From the NCBI GenBank assembly GCA_963640855.1, contig CAVIAJ010000011.1:1-45273 (forward strand): a stretch of 45,273 nucleotides of DNA, given 5' to 3'. The translations under genes were made by a program, and so were the position numbers. Shown piece after piece: positions 16,855 through 24,934 of this stretch. How positions within the stretch are numbered: position 1 is the first letter of the stretch; the number at the start of each line of letters is the position of its first letter. The notes beneath the pieces were generated by a model. It was not told the origin of the DNA. It did no database searches and saw only the letters and a program-made list of their open reading frames with translations. The DNA is from Methanarcanum sp963640855 (GTDB lineage Archaea > Thermoplasmatota > Thermoplasmata > Methanomassiliicoccales > Methanomethylophilaceae).

Positions 16855-16888
16855 TTTACTTTACCTTCCTGAGGTTTTGATGTTTGAT

Positions 16889-16905
16889 GACGTCTGTCTG
16901 ACGTC
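16889..16905. promoter_or_regulatory. GACGTC repeat in the spacer between the secreted-protein genes
   Basis: GACGTC-TGTCT-GACGTC: a short inverted repeat (also two direct palindromic hexamers) in the 60-nt spacer between the 255-residue gene and the beta-helix gene. It could form a small intercistronic hairpin or bind a regulator. Confidence 0.3.
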
Positions 16906-16914
16906 GGTTTCATC

Positions 16915-17682
16915 TTACAGGAAGGAAAGGCCGCAGGTAGTCACGCCGGAATAATAAGGTCTGATGCCGACACCGGGGACATCCGGCTGATAAAACGGAA
17001 TAATGATTTCGTGAACAGGTTCAGGAGAATCCTCTTCCGTTACTTCAACCAAAACAGGACCGCAGGAATCCGTCTCTTCTGCGTTAAAATCTTCATCTTT
17101 ACGGTCGTTGAGAGTGACTGCAGTACCGGATAAAGCATCGTTGAGGTTCTGGACTATTAACCATGAGATGTACTGTCTTATGAAATCGGATGTCTCTTTC
17201 GACTCGGGAGTTCCCATTCCGTCAAGATAATCTGCAACTTCTTCAAGGAATTCCCTGCTCGGTTCGGTGTCACTCTCATCGATTCTGATTACTTTTACGT
17301 CCTTCTTTTCGGGATTCAAATGTTTCTCGGGAGGTTCTCCTGTAGGCTCCGGAGGTTGGCGGAAATGATCTTTTCCGATGATGTCATGCATTTTTTCCAT
17401 AACATCTCTCTGTCCTCTGTCTTCGGGATAATGACGGTCGTCGACGATCACTTCACGGTTGTCGGAAATGTTGTGTTTCACTTCCGCATAGACCTTGGCA
17501 TAATCGACAACCATCTCTCTGAGAGTGATGTCCGGTTTCGGTTCCGTCACAATGACTACTTTCTCCGGTTCACGACCGTCGGCATCGGATACTGTCAGTA
17601 TCGGGCTGATGAGAACTGCGAATGAGAGCGTCAGCAGTAACAGTACCGCGATTGCTCCGGAGCGCATAGCCATTGATGACAT
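16915..17682 (-). CDS. Secreted or membrane-anchored protein of unknown function
   Basis: 255 residues, no family recognised. An N-terminal hydrophobic helix (about residues 8-32, AIAVLLLLTLSFAVLISPIL) precedes an acidic, Pro-rich exterior region (EPTGEPPEKHLNPEKK) and a C-terminal part with two Cys (SCGPV, TTCGLSFL). It is the first gene of the operon with the beta-helix, DUF4956 and VTC genes. GGAAC lies just ahead of the ATG, and an AATAAATAC box (about 17708-17716) is suitably placed as promoter. Its place suggests a surface component acting with the beta-helix adhesin; nothing in the sequence gives an enzymatic role. Confidence 0.7.
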   Translation of the reverse strand: MSSMAMRSGAIAVLLLLTLSFAVLISPILTVSDADGREPEKVVIVTEPKPDITLREMVVDYAKVYAEVKHNISDNREVIVDDRHYPEDRGQRDVMEKMHDIIGKDHFRQPPEPTGEPPEKHLNPEKKDVKVIRIDESDTEPSREFLEEVADYLDGMGTPESKETSDFIRQYISWLIVQNLNDALSGTAVTLNDRKDEDFNAEETDSCGPVLVEVTEEDSPEPVHEIIIPFYQPDVPGVGIRPYYSGVTTCGLSFL

Positions 17683-17796
17683 GTGTTCCTTTTATTGCAG
17701 ACGAGTATTTATTCTGAACCTATTGTTATGCTCAGATATTGTTCTGCCGAATGTATATGTCGGGAGCAAATCGAAGAGAAAAATCCGATTAATATG

Positions 17797-17836
17797 TTAT
17801 TAATTAAGCTGGTACATTTACCAGCTTAATTAATAA
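17797..17836. repeat. Palindromic intergenic repeat, copy 8 (perfect form)
   Basis: Perfect 18-bp arms (17797-17814 and 17819-17836; inner bases AAGCTGGTA / TACCAGCTT) around a CATT loop. It lies 8 nt past the cupin stop on the minus strand, so it may end that transcript. It is the most symmetric member of the TTAATTAAGCT family and the best probe for other copies. Confidence 0.75.
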
Positions 17837-17844
17837 TTTGTTTT

Positions 17845-18219
17845 TCACTGAGGAATAACGGGTTTGCTTTCGGGCCTTACGTAACCTTCGGGGAACAGGA
17901 CGATAAGCATCATTTTGAACTGTTCCTCGCCGAATACCGAGTGGGGAATGTTTGCGGGCATAACTATACTCTCGCCTTTGTTCAGGATGTGCGGTACACC
18001 GTCGATGAAGAACTTTCCTTTTCCGTCGATTACCGTGACAAAAGCATCGCCTTTGGCTGCGTGGGAACTGATTTCTTCGCCTTTATCGAAAGCGAAAATT
18101 GTGATACTTACCGAGTTGTTTTGGATGACAGTCTTGCTGACAACCTGTCCGGGAAGAACCTGAACCTGGTCGGCGATTTTGAACATCTCCTGCATCGGGA
18201 TATTCTTGACGATTGACAT
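17845..18219 (-). CDS. Cupin domain protein
   Basis: A 124-residue single-domain cupin. Cupin motif 1 is seen around SSHAAKGDAFVTVIDGKGKF and motif 2 in PANIPHSVFG, giving the beta-barrel metal site; one of the usual motif-1 His residues is retained (SSHAA). The C-terminal part predicts a short tail PESKPVIPQ. ATG 18219 is chosen over more distal codons because the conserved part begins soon after and a TTAATACTT box lies about 25 nt upstream. Function of these small cupins is mostly unknown (sugar or small-acid binding, signalling). It diverges from the permease gene; the 56-nt spacer holds both promoters, so they may share control. Confidence 0.75.
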   Translation of the reverse strand: MSIVKNIPMQEMFKIADQVQVLPGQVVSKTVIQNNSVSITIFAFDKGEEISSHAAKGDAFVTVIDGKGKFFIDGVPHILNKGESIVMPANIPHSVFGEEQFKMMLIVLFPEGYVRPESKPVIPQ

Positions 18220-18275
18220 GTTTTTCACAATTGCCACACAAGTATTAACATTGTCCTGTAAGATTCGGCGGAACA

Positions 18276-19535
18276 ATGGAACTAACAGGCAGCATCGCAG
18301 CGGTGATTTTCGTTCTGACTTACGCATTCATAGCTGTCAATAAGACTCCGTGGTTTGAGATCAGGAGATCTTACGTTGCATTGATCGGTGCTGCATTGAT
18401 GATTCTGATCGGTGCATTATCGATAGATGATGCTGTCAATTCCGTAAACACAGACGTAATCATACTTCTCTTCGGTATGATGTTACTCGTAGCCGGTTTG
18501 GAGTATACGGGATTCTTTACGTTTCTTTCGGATCTGATGGTAAAAGAATCGTCCTCGAGAAGAAAGATGCTGGCCGTAATCATGCTTATTTCCGCGGTTT
18601 TATCCGCAGTAGCACTGAATGACGCAGCGGTTCTGATGCTCACTCCCATCGTAATAAGATGCTGTCAGAAGACGGATGCGAATCCGATACCTTTTCTCAT
18701 CGGATTAATGATGTCCGCAAACATCGGAAGTATCGCTACAGCCGTCGGAAATCCGCAGAATGCGTATGTTCTTTCGGTATCGGGAATGGATTTCGTTACC
18801 TTTTCATTACATTCGATACCGATTGCCGTTGTCTGTCTTCTTCTGACCTATATCATTTTGATACTGATTTTCAGAAAGAGTCTGAATAAAGGATTCGGAA
18901 ACAATGAAAACATTCCCGAATCCGACCGCCCTGTTATCGGAAACAGAATGTATCTGATGATTGCAGTCACACTTTTCACATTCGCAGGATTCATCTGTTC
19001 GGGTATAGGCGGATACAGAATCTGCACGGTGGCTTTGATTGCGGGATTGGTTTCATTGGCAGTTATCGCATCTTCGGAACCGAAAGATACAGTCTGGGCG
19101 GTAAAACGTGTGGATTGGCATGTGCTGTTGTTCTTCATCGGATTGTTTATTCTCATCGGAGGGGCATCGAAAAGCGGATTGATTTCCGATATAGCGTCAA
19201 TATTCCCCGGATTCCGTGAGGGAGAAACGCTGTCGGTTACTTCACTTTCGATATTCACCGTTGTTTTGAGTAATATTGTAAGCAACGTTCCTGCGGTTAT
19301 GCTCATAACCGAGATGATTTCGCAGCCTACGGTTATGTTATTCATTGCATTGGCGGCATCTTCTACATTGGCGGGAAACACAACATTAATCGGTTCCGTC
19401 GCAAACATAATCGTTGCCGAAAAATCGGAACATTGCGGCATAAGAATCGATTTCTTCAGATTCACGGCCGTAGGTTTGACTGTAACCGTTGTTACAGTAC
19501 TTGCTATGATACTGATGATCGATGCGATGTTCTGA
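18276..19535 (+). CDS. SLC13/ArsB-NhaD (ion transporter superfamily) permease
   Basis: A 419-residue, very hydrophobic protein with about ten to twelve membrane helices, of the CitMHS/ArsB/NhaD type. The paired re-entrant motifs are visible: NDAAVLMLTPIVI and GNPQNAYVLS in the first half, SNIVSNVPAVML and AGNTTLIGSVANIIV in the second. Relatives move citrate or dicarboxylates, sulfate, arsenite or Na+/H+; the substrate cannot be read from sequence. No arsR or arsenate reductase gene is nearby. Divergent from the cupin gene. Confidence 0.85.
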   Translation: MELTGSIAAVIFVLTYAFIAVNKTPWFEIRRSYVALIGAALMILIGALSIDDAVNSVNTDVIILLFGMMLLVAGLEYTGFFTFLSDLMVKESSSRRKMLAVIMLISAVLSAVALNDAAVLMLTPIVIRCCQKTDANPIPFLIGLMMSANIGSIATAVGNPQNAYVLSVSGMDFVTFSLHSIPIAVVCLLLTYIILILIFRKSLNKGFGNNENIPESDRPVIGNRMYLMIAVTLFTFAGFICSGIGGYRICTVALIAGLVSLAVIASSEPKDTVWAVKRVDWHVLLFFIGLFILIGGASKSGLISDIASIFPGFREGETLSVTSLSIFTVVLSNIVSNVPAVMLITEMISQPTVMLFIALAASSTLAGNTTLIGSVANIIVAEKSEHCGIRIDFFRFTAVGLTVTVVTVLAMILMIDAMF

Positions 19536-19564
19536 AGAGAAAAACATCGGAAACAGATAAAAAA

Positions 19565-19906
19565 TCACCAATCATCCTCAATCTTGGGAGCTTCGTCGCA
19601 GAAGATAACTTCTTTTCTCTTTACGATGCAGTTCACGCGGAAATCTTCTCTTTTATCCTCTGACATCTCATCAGTGTTGATGTAAATGTCAATGATGTCG
19701 TGATACGCGTGTTTATGCCAGCAATCTTTCTTCGGACTCTTATCTACAGCCTCGGAAATATTCAGTCCGTGGACGACACTCATGATTTTGAATCCCTCTC
19801 CGGCTTCCGTGATAATCAGTGCTATTGCGGGAACCTGCGGTAATTCGTCTTTACCCAAAACATAAGGGCCCTGGAAGGGAAGTCCGTCTATACGGATTGT
19901 CTGCAT
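19565..19906 (-). CDS. Hypothetical protein, possibly a degenerate GIY-YIG-like fold
   Basis: A 113-residue protein (from ATG 19906). The pattern LPQVPAIALIITEAGEGFKIMSVVHGLNISEAV followed by DCWHKHA and a later IYINTDEMSEDKRE echoes small GIY-YIG-like proteins (strand, strand, 'vGes.nv', 'cW'), shown here only as short cues (PAIALI, VVHGLNISEA, DCWHKHA). The catalytic Tyr and Arg are missing, so it would be inactive as a nuclease. This is a weak structural guess. It converges with the permease gene and lies 49 nt after (downstream of) the protease gene on the same strand, so the two may form an operon, although a TATA-like GATATACGG lies just ahead of its ATG. Confidence 0.5.
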   Translation of the reverse strand: MQTIRIDGLPFQGPYVLGKDELPQVPAIALIITEAGEGFKIMSVVHGLNISEAVDKSPKKDCWHKHAYHDIIDIYINTDEMSEDKREDFRVNCIVKRKEVIFCDEAPKIEDDW

Positions 19907-19956
19907 AACCGTATATCGCACTGACCGTACTTAACAGAGAAGTATCCCGAAAGATA

Positions 19957-20832
19957 TCATCCGACGATTTTGTAACCCTGATCGTCCCTTTCGCATTCGT
20001 ACTTGATGTGCTTGTCATCCAGTATCTGGAGGATGCTCTTTACGTGAAGCCCTACACCTACATTCAGGAACTGATTCTCGACTACTTTCTCTCCTTTGGG
20101 ATTTGTAGCAACAGGTGAGAATCCCAACGGCATATGCATCGTACGTACCTGCATTCCCGCAATGTAACCGTTCCTGTCGAAGATCGGACCTCCGGACTGT
20201 CCTTTCATTCCCGGCGTGGATGTTTCGATGTACAGTTTCTCGTAGTTGCCTACGTTGCTTTTTCCGTTGTAGATGTTGCGTGTGTGTATTCCGTCGTTGG
20301 GGAAGAACGGCATAGGGAGTACGCCTTTTCTTATGCAGAAAGTGCCGTTGCTTTCGTTAAAATCAGTCGTACTGTCGGTAAACGGAAATCCCACACGGCA
20401 CAGGCTGGTTCCGGGACGGATTGTATCGGGATCTTTGAATAAGGGATATTCCGAAATCATTTCGGGTCTGAATCCTTCCAGACGGCCTACGGCGATGTCT
20501 ATATCGGTGTCGACAAATCCTTCGACGAAATTGACGCGGTCCCAACCCCACCAGAATGAGTGATGTGTGAACCATTTCGGATCCTTCGCTTCATGTCCGC
20601 CTTCTGAATTTATCCTGTCGGCTTCGTCGATTTTCTTCTTATCCTGTTGGAATTTGATGAACTGGGAGAACAGGTGTCCTGCGGTCATGATCCATCCGTC
20701 TCTGTTGATTATGATGAATGCACCGCATCCGGACTGAGTCGAACCGTCGACGCAGCGCGTGGAAACGATAACGGGTCTTGTGAATCTCATTGCTTTTTCA
20801 CACGCATCGGCGAACATAATTCGTGAATACAT
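19957..20832 (-). CDS. Trypsin-like serine protease (S1/HtrA-type fold)
   Basis: A 291-residue chymotrypsin-fold protease. The catalytic triad is His53 (MTAGHLF), Asp112 (DIDIAVGRLEG) and Ser213 (KGQSGGPIF). There is no PDZ domain and no obvious signal peptide, so it may act in the cytoplasm or be exported by another route. ATG 20832 gives the longest form; ATG 20817 (286 residues) lies about 26 nt past a GTAAATACT box and may be the true leaderless start. Relatives are degradative or stress proteases; small cytoplasmic ones also occur in defence modules. The substrate is unknown. Confidence 0.8.
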   Translation of the reverse strand: MYSRIMFADACEKAMRFTRPVIVSTRCVDGSTQSGCGAFIIINRDGWIMTAGHLFSQFIKFQQDKKKIDEADRINSEGGHEAKDPKWFTHHSFWWGWDRVNFVEGFVDTDIDIAVGRLEGFRPEMISEYPLFKDPDTIRPGTSLCRVGFPFTDSTTDFNESNGTFCIRKGVLPMPFFPNDGIHTRNIYNGKSNVGNYEKLYIETSTPGMKGQSGGPIFDRNGYIAGMQVRTMHMPLGFSPVATNPKGEKVVENQFLNVGVGLHVKSILQILDDKHIKYECERDDQGYKIVG

Positions 20833-20885
20833 GAATCAGTATTTACCGTAAACGACGGAAATTGAAATAACAGAAGTCAAGTGGT

Positions 20886-21274
20886 TTGGAGACAGCCGCC
20901 ACCTCGCAATTTGAGGATCACCACAGACTCGCACAAATCAGAGACAGAATACATTCATACGAAAGCATCGGTCTCATCAACGCACTCATCTTTCTCATTA
21001 TGGATGTCCCGTTCACCACAGCTAGAAGGTACTTGGACATTCTTGCTTTGGTGACAGCTGGTCTCAACTGGGTACTACTATTGCAACCTAGTATTTATCC
21101 GTGTCCGTCATCTGGATTAAATAAACCAATATGTAATGGCTGTTTTTCGAATATCTCCTGCGATACAGCATTATTGAAACGGAATACGCATTTCATACCC
21201 GAAGGTGAAATCCGGCGGGGTGCAGCTTTCGGAAATCCGACGAACGGCATTAATCGGCGACCCCCTCTTCTTCA
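20886..21274 (+). pseudogene. Possible remnant of a DUF4143/HTH protein; otherwise unexplained spacer
   Basis: Between the protease and hjc genes lie 478 nt without a convincing gene. One open frame (from a TTG at 20886) reads through to 21347, overlapping hjc. Its early part, MDVPFTTARRYLDILALVTAGL, resembles the winged helix that precedes the DUF4143 domain (usual form 'xxSxxTvkRYLdiLexxgLi'; shown here by cues TTARRYLDIL). The rest resembles nothing. I read it as a decayed fragment; it may be non-coding. Confidence 0.25.
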
Positions 21275-21282
21275 TTTATATA
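21275..21282 (+). promoter_or_regulatory. TATA box of hjc
   Basis: TTTATATA, 29-36 nt ahead of ATG 21311; predicts a very short leader. Confidence 0.65.
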
Positions 21283-21310
21283 TTATCTGTACCTCTGAAC
21301 AAGTGATAAG

Positions 21311-21832
21311 ATGGGTGCACCGGGCGACATTTACGAAAGAGAACTGAAATTTCTTCTTTCCGGAGATAAAAAGATCATCGATAAGATGGTAAAAACCTGT
21401 GACGACGATGAAGAGAAAGGATACCGTACAATTCAGGAATCTCCTTTTGTGGTTATCAGAGCGGCAGGCTCTCTCGGAGTGGATTTGGTCGCACTGAGAT
21501 GGGATTTTTCGTTTCCGATCGAGGTGAAAAGTTCATCCGAAAGAACAATGCATTTCAGCAGAAGTCAGAGACTCACCGAACAGGCGGCGAACATGATGGA
21601 AAACTGTCTGAAATCGCATGTTATTCCGATTTATGCAATGCGTCTGAAGAATTACCGCGGAGATCCGTGGAGGATATTCGCACTTCCCGTCGAAGAAGAA
21701 CTCAGGGGAAGTATGGGCCTTCTGCAGAGAAAAATTCCCAAGATCAATGTCAATACCAACGGCAATTACATTATGAGATGGGATGACGGAATGAAACTCA
21801 GCGAGTTTATATCGTATATATCGCCCAATTGA
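21311..21832 (+). CDS. hjc: Archaeal Holliday junction resolvase
   Basis: A 173-residue resolvase of the PD-(D/E)XK fold. The N-terminal GDIYERELKFLL carries the conserved Glu, followed after an insert by SPFVVIRAAGSLGVDLVAL (Asp58) and FSFPIEVKSS (Glu71-x-Lys73). It cuts four-way junctions during recombination and repair as a homodimer. It is longer than typical Hjc (about 120-140) owing to an insert at residues 18-42 and a C-terminal extension (about 130-173). It has its own TATA box, and a CGCCGA/TCGGCG hairpin (21841-21861) follows the stop. Confidence 0.85.
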   Translation: MGAPGDIYERELKFLLSGDKKIIDKMVKTCDDDEEKGYRTIQESPFVVIRAAGSLGVDLVALRWDFSFPIEVKSSSERTMHFSRSQRLTEQAANMMENCLKSHVIPIYAMRLKNYRGDPWRIFALPVEEELRGSMGLLQRKIPKINVNTNGNYIMRWDDGMKLSEFISYISPN

Positions 21833-21840
21833 AAGTTTGT

Positions 21841-21861
21841 CGCCGATATGTCATTTCGGCG
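21841..21861 (+). terminator. Hairpin after hjc
   Basis: CGCCGA (21841-21846) and TCGGCG (21856-21861) with a 9-nt loop, 8 nt past the stop. Confidence 0.4.
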
Positions 21862-21905
21862 TAAACTCTTAAATAAGATCGTATCAGACTGTCAGTGGAG
21901 AGGAG

Positions 21906-22394
21906 GTGCCGCCGACGGAAAACACTGCAAACAGTTCGCTGATGAATAAAGTCTCATGGTTTGCGAAGTCATTCGGCAGAACGGTCGACTGTATACTGTA
22001 TTCAAACGGCGATGTATGCATGACTTGGGGTATTTCCTGTTTCAAGAGCAAAAAAGGAAGGACTTTCAGATACCCTGTCGTTAATGTCAGGGATGCCACC
22101 GAAGACGATTATGAGGATACGCATCTCTTCGTAAGATTCATTGTCTGCGGTAAAACCGTGGATTTCTTCACATATTACTTCAGATCCGAGAAACTGTGGT
22201 CTGTGGATTCAATCTCCGTCGATAATGAAGATAATGACGAACTGATTGCCGAAATGAAATATCGGCACGGTCTTGAGTTTGTAAATCTCGAAAATCTCGT
22301 GAATTCTATTAAACAGACTGCCGAATGGTTTGAAACCGAAGTCAAAAGAAGAATTTCCGCAGAGTCGTTTAGAAAGAATGAACCGGAGATGTGA
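21906..22394 (+). CDS. Hypothetical protein of unknown function
   Basis: 162 residues from a GTG start; no family recognised. The GTG lies about 29 nt past a CTTAAATAAG box and directly after GGAG, so leaderless initiation is likely; ATG 21942 is the alternative. The protein is soluble, acidic in the middle (DEDYED- and DNEDNDE-like runs), aromatic-rich (WFAKSF, VDFFTYYF), and ends in a helix with basic residues. It stands alone between hjc and mptD. Its coding nature is supported by codon use like that of its neighbours and a good promoter. Confidence 0.65.
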   Translation: MPPTENTANSSLMNKVSWFAKSFGRTVDCILYSNGDVCMTWGISCFKSKKGRTFRYPVVNVRDATEDDYEDTHLFVRFIVCGKTVDFFTYYFRSEKLWSVDSISVDNEDNDELIAEMKYRHGLEFVNLENLVNSIKQTAEWFETEVKRRISAESFRKNEPEM

Positions 22395-22547
22395 GGCGGT
22401 CGTCAGTACTCATAGGGCTCATCACCGGAATCAGCCTGAAATTATCTTCATCCGACACTTTCCTCATTATCCGAACTGTAAACGTCACTATAATCATTCG
22501 CTCTTACGGGTGATGGATATTAACTACATCGGTTATATCTCACATCT

Positions 22548-22931
22548 ATGAGCGAAAGAGAGGCCGAAGCGGCTAAGAAATTCAACTGTTCTGTCAGGGA
22601 GAGAGCGGTATTCGAATCAGGTATCAAACTTGCGACAGTTTACCACCAGTTCGTCGGCACTCCCGTTAACCTGAATTCCGTGAAAACTCTTGAAAAATCT
22701 ATCGAAGAAGCAATCTGCGTACAGCCTTATGTCACCGAAACAAAGATCGAGATCGATAAAACAAGATTCGTGAAAGGAGATATCTACAGTTATCTTTCAC
22801 TCACGGGAGATATGATTTCCGCGGAAGTAACCATTGTAATTGAAAATGTTACGGTAAAAGCGGTAATGAAGTACGATGAGGATCTGAAATACCCTCTCAT
22901 GTACATTTCTGATGTTAAAGAAGGGGCGTAA
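22548..22931 (+). CDS. mptD: Archaeal dihydroneopterin aldolase
   Basis: A 127-residue protein matching archaeal MptD (formerly DUF372). Hallmarks are the N-terminal FNCSVRERAVFESGIKLATVYHQFVGTPV region (short cues RERAVFE, YHQFVGTPV) and the central D-K-T-R-F-V-K-G-D-I-Y. It converts 7,8-dihydroneopterin to 6-hydroxymethyl-dihydropterin and glycolaldehyde in methanopterin/folate synthesis. It is not homologous to bacterial FolB. ATG 22548 fits the family N-terminus and lies about 25 nt past a GATATTAAC box. The stop codon sits inside a terminator-like hairpin. Confidence 0.9.
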   Translation: MSEREAEAAKKFNCSVRERAVFESGIKLATVYHQFVGTPVNLNSVKTLEKSIEEAICVQPYVTETKIEIDKTRFVKGDIYSYLSLTGDMISAEVTIVIENVTVKAVMKYDEDLKYPLMYISDVKEGA

Positions 22932-22938
22932 AAGCCCC
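22923..22938 (+). terminator. Hairpin at the mptD stop codon
   Basis: GGGGC/GCCCC stem with a 6-nt loop (GTAAAA) that contains the TAA stop, followed by CGAAAATT. It lies between convergent genes and could serve both strands. Confidence 0.5.
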
Positions 22939-22945
22939 CGAAAAT

Positions 22946-23119
22946 TCAGCATTCAAGACATTTGAGCGTGTTGTTGACGTACGCTTTGACTTCCTCGGGA
23001 GTTTTTCCCTCGGCAATCTGCTTGAGGACACTCAGCATTCCGTCGGCGTATTCGACTTCGCTGTTGCCTTTTTTCTTCATTTTCTCGACAATCTCGATTT
23101 CTTCGGCTATGTTGAGCAT
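22946..23119 (-). CDS. 57-residue protein with C-terminal CxxC
   Basis: A small gene not previously flagged by length: helix-rich, highly charged (MLNIAEEIEIVEKMKKKG at the start, cues EEIEIVEKMKKK), with an 'EGKTPEEVKAYV' helix and ending in CLEC. GGTGAG lies 3-4 nt before the ATG as ribosome-binding site. Codon use matches neighbours. The terminal CxxC could bind metal or form a thiol pair. The function is unknown. Confidence 0.6.
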   Translation of the reverse strand: MLNIAEEIEIVEKMKKKGNSEVEYADGMLSVLKQIAEGKTPEEVKAYVNNTLKCLEC

Positions 23120-23288
23120 TTTCTCACCGAATGTGTCATAACCATTGGATACATAACATTATCCCGTAAACACAGACTGTACAGTGACAATTTGAGAATT
23201 GTGTTTACCGACGCAAACGATGTGAAGACAGAGCCACCCTTTTAATACGCGTATGGCTATAACCCTTCGTTACGCTTGGGGATGTACT

Positions 23289-23834
23289 ATGATTTCAGAC
23301 ATCAAAATCGGAATTACCGGTCTGCCGGGAGCCGGAAAGACAACGGCCCTGCTCAGTGTTATAGATATGCTGAAAAAGGATGATCTGAAGATCGGCGGTA
23401 TGATCAACGAACCTATCATGGAAGGAAGGTACCGTGTCGGTTTTACGACAAAGAACTTCATGACAGGCGAAATCGAAACTTTTGCATCCACAGACATCGA
23501 AAGCAAGATTATGGTCGGAAAGATCGGCGTCGATATCTCCAAACTCGAAACAATCGGGGTCAATGCGATTAAGCAGGCCTGCGAGGAATGCGATATCATC
23601 ATAATAGACGAAGTCGGAAAGGTTGAGGTTGAAAGCGAACTTTTCTGTCAGGTCGTCAAAGATGCTCTCGATGTCGACAAACCTATGATTCTCACACTTC
23701 ACAAGAAATCCAGGAATCCCCTGCTCCAGGACATCAGGAGAAGGGACGACGTCAGGATTTTGGAAGTCACTCCCACAAACCGTGCATTACTTCCGCATAA
23801 GATTGTCCGTCTTATGAACGGAGAGAATGTCTGA
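23289..23834 (+). CDS. Nucleoside-triphosphatase THEP1 family
   Basis: A 181-residue P-loop NTPase. Walker A is GITGLPGAGKTT, Walker B is CDIIIIDEVGKVE, and the internal INEPIMEGRYRVGF block is typical of THEP1/YtkL-like enzymes. Members hydrolyse ATP, GTP and other NTPs slowly; the biological role is uncertain (nucleotide or RNA-related). ATG 23289 is chosen over an earlier ATG at 23253, since it follows GGGATG and places the P-loop at the usual distance from the N-terminus. A TTTTAATAC box is at about 23237-23246. Its stop overlaps the trm1 start (TGATG), forming an operon with trm1 and a HAD gene. Confidence 0.9.
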   Translation: MISDIKIGITGLPGAGKTTALLSVIDMLKKDDLKIGGMINEPIMEGRYRVGFTTKNFMTGEIETFASTDIESKIMVGKIGVDISKLETIGVNAIKQACEECDIIIIDEVGKVEVESELFCQVVKDALDVDKPMILTLHKKSRNPLLQDIRRRDDVRILEVTPTNRALLPHKIVRLMNGENV

Positions 23835-24934
23835 TGCGTTCGGTTGAGATTAAGGAAGGGCCGACGAGGCTTGTCGTTCCCGAAGACCATTCCGCAGGCG
23901 GACCCGGTAAGATTAACGGTTCTGTGTTCTTCAATGAGCAGATGGCCTTCAACAGGGACATCAGCGTGATGTTCTTACGTGCATTGGACAAAGAGATGTC
24001 TGTGGTCGATGCGATGACCGCAACCGGTTCCAGGGCTGTAAGAATCGCAAACGAAGCTCCCAAGACACGCGTTACAGCCAATGATATCGATTCTTCCGCG
24101 ATACCGTATATCGAGAAAAATATCGAGATTAACAATTTATCCAACTGTGTTCCGTCGAACAGAAATCTTCATTCTTTACTTGCGGAGCATGTTTTCGATT
24201 ACGTCGATATCGATCCTTTCGGTTCGCCTATGCCTTTCCTTCACTCTTCGATACAGGGCGTAAGAAGACACGGTTATCTTGCCATTACGGCAACGGATGC
24301 TGCGCCTCTTGCGGGTGCGCACCGTGCGAAATGCGAGAGAAGATACCAGGTGCGCCCTCTGAGAGGTGTGATGTGTCACGAAGCGGGACTGAGAATTCTT
24401 ATCGGCACATTGGCAAGAGAGATGGCCAAATTCGACAAAGGACTGAAACCGATGCTTTCTTTCTCCGCAGATCACTATTTCAGAACATACGTTCAGGTTG
24501 CGGACGGTGCGAACAATGCCGATGAGGCTCTGAAGAGTTTGGTTTATATCGCATTCGATCCCAAAACACTGGAAAGATCGTTTTCTTACGAACCCGATGA
24601 AAAGCATATTTACGGCCCGTTCTGGGGAGGTAAACTCTTCGACAGAGAACATCTGATGAAAATGGATGCACATGATACCAGTACGGAGAGAAAATGTACG
24701 AAATATCTCGATTTGTGGAGAGAGGAAATCGACGATATTCCACTTCTTTACGATATGAGTGAATTATCTTCCTTCCTGAAAGTCACCACTCCGCGTTTCG
24801 ATACATTTATCGAACGTATGAATGAGTACGGAAGAACATCCAAGACACACATTTCTCCGACTGCTTTCAAGACGGAATTGTCGTTTAAGGAAATATGCGA
24901 CGTTTACAGAGAGGTTTCCGGTGAGACCTTATGA
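23834..24934 (+). CDS. trm1: tRNA (guanine26-N2)-dimethyltransferase
   Basis: A 366-residue Trm1 that uses two S-adenosylmethionines to make N2,N2-dimethylguanosine at position 26 of tRNA (in archaea also G10 or related sites). Visible parts: motif I DAMTATGSRAVRIA, the acidic NDIDSSAI that holds the ribose, and the catalytic DIDPFGSPMPFL. The C-terminal domain includes CTKYLDLW and the TSKTHISPTAF block seen near the end of the family. Length is normal. It overlaps THEP1 by one base and the following HAD gene by 4 nt (ATGA), so the three are translated together. Confidence 0.94.
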   Translation: MRSVEIKEGPTRLVVPEDHSAGGPGKINGSVFFNEQMAFNRDISVMFLRALDKEMSVVDAMTATGSRAVRIANEAPKTRVTANDIDSSAIPYIEKNIEINNLSNCVPSNRNLHSLLAEHVFDYVDIDPFGSPMPFLHSSIQGVRRHGYLAITATDAAPLAGAHRAKCERRYQVRPLRGVMCHEAGLRILIGTLAREMAKFDKGLKPMLSFSADHYFRTYVQVADGANNADEALKSLVYIAFDPKTLERSFSYEPDEKHIYGPFWGGKLFDREHLMKMDAHDTSTERKCTKYLDLWREEIDDIPLLYDMSELSSFLKVTTPRFDTFIERMNEYGRTSKTHISPTAFKTELSFKEICDVYREVSGETL

